Shown here one piece after another: positions 61,302 through 64,000 of a stretch of 64,000 nt of DNA (its first letter is position 1; every line of letters starts with the position of its first letter). The notes under the pieces are model-generated. The model had not been told where the DNA came from. It worked only from the letters and a program-made list of their open reading frames with translations, and ran no database searches. Both the position numbers and the translations under genes were made by a program. The stretch comes from Roseococcus pinisoli (GTDB lineage: Bacteria > Pseudomonadota > Alphaproteobacteria > Acetobacterales > Acetobacteraceae): NCBI RefSeq assembly GCF_018413645.1, contig NZ_JAHCDA010000004.1:372001-436000 (forward strand). Reading direction: 5' to 3'.

Positions 61302-62291
61302 ATGGCCAGCCGCCCGCTCCTCCGCGCAACCGCCCTGCTGACAGCCACGATGATGCTGGCAGGTTGCGTGACAACCCAGGCCGGCCGCATCGGCTCGGAT
61401 GACGGCCGGGATGTCTGCCGCCAGTACCTCGTCGCCCTCGACAGCACCGGCGACTATTATGGCGAGGACATCCTGCAGGGGGCCGCCGTCGGCGCCCTCG
61501 GTGGCGCGGTGGTGGGCGGCCTCGCCTCCCGCAGCTGGCAGGGTGCGCTGATCGGCGCGGCCGTCGGCGGCGCGACCGGCGCGGCCGTCGGCTACTACGC
61601 CGCGCTGCAGCGCCAGGCCCGCGACCAGGCCGGCATCTTCGCCCAGATGAGCAGCGATCTCTCGCGCGAGAACGCCCAGCTCGACCGCACGCAGGTCGCC
61701 TTCGACCAGCTGTCCGACTGCCGTCTCCGCACGGCCCAGACCGTGCGCGACGCGGTGAAGGACGGCCGTCTGGCCCGCGACGTCGGCCAGGCCCAGCTCG
61801 CCGAGATCCGCGCCCGCTTCCAAGGCGACATCCAGGTGGCCCAGCGCATCAACCAGAACATCACCGGCCGCGGCGCCCAGTTCGACAGCGCTTTCGACAA
61901 CGCCATCCCGGGCGGCAAGGCCAGCGTCGTGGCGAGCTATCGCCGCCCGCAGCCCGTCCGCGTCGCGCCCCGCCGCGCGGTCGTCGTGAAGTACCGCCCC
62001 GATGCGGGCAGCGCCGACGTCGCGCAGATCAATGCCCGCGAGGTCGTGACGACCCGCCCCGGCCCGGCCGGCTTCGTCCAGGTCGAGACCGCCTCGGGCG
62101 TGCGCGGCTATGCGCCGGCCGATGCCTTCCCCGCCGCGCGCGGCCGGCAGCAGGCGGCGTCGCCCGAGGGCGGCTCGGACGTCCGCTCGCTGGCGGCGAC
62201 CAATATCTCGCGCCGCGACAACTTCAGCGAGAGCATCGGCAATGCCGAGCGGCTGGCAGCGGCCGGCGGCGGCTTCGAACTCGCCGGCTGA
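61302..62291 (+). CDS. Glycine-zipper outer-membrane-type lipoprotein with SH3-like C-terminus
   Basis: A 329-residue exported lipoprotein. The signal ends in the lipobox LAGC with Cys22. Residues about 55-100 form a glycine zipper (ALGGAVVGGLA and GALIGAAVGGATGAAVGYYAAL), a likely membrane-inserted hairpin. A helical segment follows (LSRENAQLDRTQVAFDQLSD), and the end contains a small SH3-like fold (VVTTRPGPAGFVQVETASGVRGYAPADAF). The ATG at 61302 is preferred over the TTG three bases upstream. It precedes the WD40 gene by 7 bases, so both may act together in the envelope (inference). Confidence 0.8.
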   Translation: MASRPLLRATALLTATMMLAGCVTTQAGRIGSDDGRDVCRQYLVALDSTGDYYGEDILQGAAVGALGGAVVGGLASRSWQGALIGAAVGGATGAAVGYYAALQRQARDQAGIFAQMSSDLSRENAQLDRTQVAFDQLSDCRLRTAQTVRDAVKDGRLARDVGQAQLAEIRARFQGDIQVAQRINQNITGRGAQFDSAFDNAIPGGKASVVASYRRPQPVRVAPRRAVVVKYRPDAGSADVAQINAREVVTTRPGPAGFVQVETASGVRGYAPADAFPAARGRQQAASPEGGSDVRSLAATNISRRDNFSESIGNAERLAAAGGGFELAG

Positions 62292-62298
62292 GGCCCGC

Positions 62299-64000
62299 TT
62301 GCGCCGGTTCCTCGCGCTCGCCATCGCCGCGGGGCTTGCCCTCGCCCCGGTCGCACGCGCGCAGGAGCCGCCGCAGGCTCCCATCCTCCGGGTGGAGGCG
62401 GCGGCACACACTGCCCCCATCACCCGGCTCTCGACCGATGCGGGCGGACGCATCCTCGCCTCGGTCTCCGACGACAAGACGCTGCGCCTCTGGGCGCTGC
62501 CGGACGGCACGCCGATCGGCGTGCTGCGCCCCCCCATCGGCGACGGCGAGGAGGGCGAGCTCTACGCCGTCGCGCTGACGCCGGATGGCAGCCGGGCCTT
62601 CGCCGCCGGCTTCACCGGCCGCAACTGGGACCGCTCCTTCTCCGTCTATCTCTTCGAGACCTCGACCGGGCGGCTCCTCGCGCGGCTGCCAAACCAGCCC
62701 GCGCCGATCTTCCACCTCGCCGTCTCGCCGGACGGCTCGCGCGTCGCCGCCGCGCTCGGCGGCCGCTCGGGCATCCGGATCTGGGACGCGCGCAACGGGC
62801 GACAGCTGGCCGAGGACAATGCCGGCTGGACCGGCCCCGCCCGCATGGTCGCCTTCGACGTCAACGGCCGCCTCGCCGCCACCTCCGCCGACGGGCGGGT
62901 CCGGGTCTACGACGCCAATGGCCGCCGCGTCGCCGAGCGCCAGCCCGTGCAGGGCGGCCGCCCCTACGGCCTGGCCTGGTCGCCGGACGGCGCGCTGCTC
63001 GCCATCGGCTTCGAGGATCGGCTGCGCGTCGAAGTCCTCCAGGCGCACGACCTGCGGACGGTGCTGGTCCCGGACACGACCGGCCTGCTGGGCGAAGGCC
63101 TCCCGGCGGTGACCTGGGCGCATGATGCGCGCGGCGGCGTGCAGCTCTACGCCGCCGGCTATGCGCGGCGCACCGCCGCCGTGCCGGGCGAGACCAATTT
63201 CCTGATCCGCCGCTGGTCGGATTTCGGGCTTGGCCCGGCGCGCGACACACCCGCCGCGCGCGACGCCATCTCGCACCTCCTGCCGCTTCCGCAGGGCGGC
63301 CTGGCCTTCGCGGCGGCCGATCCCGGCTGGGGCCGCCTCGCACCCGACGGGTCGCTGGTCCAGGCGCCCATGCCGCCGGGCGGCGACTTCCGCAACACGG
63401 CCGGATCCTTCGCCATCAGCGCCGACGGCCAGCGCGTCCGCTTCATGCTGCGGACCGGAACGCCCAGCCTGGTCTTCGACGGGCAGACGAGCCAGCTGGC
63501 GGCGGATGAGGGCCGGGACCTGCAGCCCGCCGTCCAGCAGTCCCAGCGCCTCGTCGTCTCGGACTGGCAGAATCGCGACCGGCCGCGCCTCAACGGCCAG
63601 CCGCTCCGCCTCGGCGAGGGCGAGTACAGCCGCAGCCTCGCCATCATGCCGCGCGAGGAAGCCTTCCTCCTGGGCACGGACACGCATCTGCGCCTCTTCG
63701 ACCGCTCCGGCCGGCTGATCGACCAGCTGTCCATGCCCGGCACGGTCTGGGCCGTGGCCGCGACGGAAGGCATGGCCGTGGCCGCGCTGGGCGACGGCAC
63801 CATCCGCTGGTTCGAGGCCAGCGATCATCTCCGCGAACGCGGCGCCCTCTTCGTGCATGCCGATGCCCGCCGCTGGGTCGCCTGGACGCCCGAGGGGCTG
63901 TTCGACCACGCCCCCCAGGGCGGGCAGGAACTCGTAGGCGTCCATCTCAACAACGGCCGCGCGCAGACGCCGGAATGGGCGAGCTTCCAGCAGGCCTATC
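62299..64000 (+). CDS. WD40-repeat protein, probably with a C-terminal caspase-like domain beyond the window
   Basis: An exported protein, open to the window edge (567 codons visible). It starts at a TTG at 62299, where GAGG lies about 5 bases upstream and the signal LRRFLALAIAAGLALAPVARAQ follows; an ATG at 62242 is an alternative. The visible part is a WD40 propeller, with repeats such as SVSDDKTLRLWALPDGT, VSPDGSRVAAALGGRSGIRIWDARNG and TSADGRVRVYDANG. The last visible segment, WVAWTPEGLFDHAPQGGQELVGVHLNNG, is the linker usually found between WD40 repeats and a peptidase C14 domain in bacterial proteins. The caspase part is therefore predicted, not seen. Confidence 0.8.
   Translation, partial: MRRFLALAIAAGLALAPVARAQEPPQAPILRVEAAAHTAPITRLSTDAGGRILASVSDDKTLRLWALPDGTPIGVLRPPIGDGEEGELYAVALTPDGSRAFAAGFTGRNWDRSFSVYLFETSTGRLLARLPNQPAPIFHLAVSPDGSRVAAALGGRSGIRIWDARNGRQLAEDNAGWTGPARMVAFDVNGRLAATSADGRVRVYDANGRRVAERQPVQGGRPYGLAWSPDGALLAIGFEDRLRVEVLQAHDLRTVLVPDTTGLLGEGLPAVTWAHDARGGVQLYAAGYARRTAAVPGETNFLIRRWSDFGLGPARDTPAARDAISHLLPLPQGGLAFAAADPGWGRLAPDGSLVQAPMPPGGDFRNTAGSFAISADGQRVRFMLRTGTPSLVFDGQTSQLAADEGRDLQPAVQQSQRLVVSDWQNRDRPRLNGQPLRLGEGEYSRSLAIMPREEAFLLGTDTHLRLFDRSGRLIDQLSMPGTVWAVAATEGMAVAALGDGTIRWFEASDHLRERGALFVHADARRWVAWTPEGLFDHAPQGGQELVGVHLNNGRAQTPEWASFQQAY

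Noticed and set aside
62224-63945. A 573-codon minus-strand frame opposite the WD40 gene
   Set aside because: The plus-strand frame has a signal peptide, WD40 repeats and a family linker; the minus frame has none.

Overview
The window is high-GC DNA from a chromosome. It has the look of an Acetobacteraceae-type alphaproteobacterium (Roseomonas-like). This is inference from GC content, from six tripartite-tricarboxylate (TTT/Bug) receptor genes in 64 kb, and from families such as DUF4170 and DUF3297; there is no rRNA to confirm it. I see no CRISPR array, insertion sequence, prophage or plasmid replication gene. Genes are dense, and many adjacent pairs overlap as ATGA.

Layout. 1-2.7 kb: a NitT/TauT/SsuA-like ABC importer on the minus strand, cut by the window edge, then about 1.2 kb with only doubtful small ORFs. 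3.8-7.7 kb: a 2-oxoglutarate/Fe(II) oxygenase, metY (O-acetylhomoserine sulfhydrylase) and an orphan TTT receptor, with clear terminators between the first two. 7.8-9.4 kb: an ECF sigma factor coupled to an NrsF-type membrane anti-sigma, and tRNA-Ser(GGA). 9.5-13 kb: a family 5 solute-binding protein, and an MmyB-type XRE regulator divergent from an SDR gene. 13-16.3 kb: a compact arsenic operon, arsR - FAD oxidoreductase (ArsO-like) - arsC - acr3, with an operator lying over the arsR start codon. 16.3-20.7 kb: TTT receptor and AidB-like acyl-CoA dehydrogenase, divergent LysR regulator, two small unknown genes. 20.8-23.9 kb: enoyl-CoA hydratase and GntR regulator divergent from a class III CoA-transferase. 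24.3-26.9 kb: MarR, DUF4170, and an FAD oxidoreductase overlapping a SemiSWEET sugar transporter.

26.9-37.8 kb is the most coherent metabolic region. Two enolase-superfamily (mandelate racemase-like) enzymes, two TTT receptors, a DUF1537 acid-sugar kinase, a PdxA2-type dehydrogenase, a ThDP-dependent enzyme, an aldehyde dehydrogenase and a LacI regulator with twin palindromic operators suggest a sugar-acid catabolic locus. The substrate cannot be read from sequence.

37.8-45.6 kb: biodegradative Orn/Lys/Arg decarboxylase with a structured leader, a CYTH protein, a complete tctBAC transporter, a kelch protein and a SnoaL-like protein. 45.7-49.6 kb: a membrane protein and a small polysaccharide locus (UDP-glucuronate decarboxylase, repeat-containing coiled-coil protein, two-part glycosyltransferase). 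49.6-53.2 kb: GntR, an orphan MetQ-like protein, small ORFs including a poly-cysteine minipeptide with terminator-like hairpins downstream, and a CnbZ/RidA-like protein. 53.2-57.1 kb: a TTT receptor in one apparent operon with a PAS histidine kinase and a FixJ-type regulator, an arrangement that suggests receptor-based signalling rather than transport. 57.2-61.2 kb: tRNA-His, an aminotransferase, glnB-glnA and a DUF3297 gene. 61.3-64 kb: a glycine-zipper lipoprotein followed by the start of a WD40 protein whose last visible segment resembles the linker before caspase-like domains; the window ends before such a domain could be seen.
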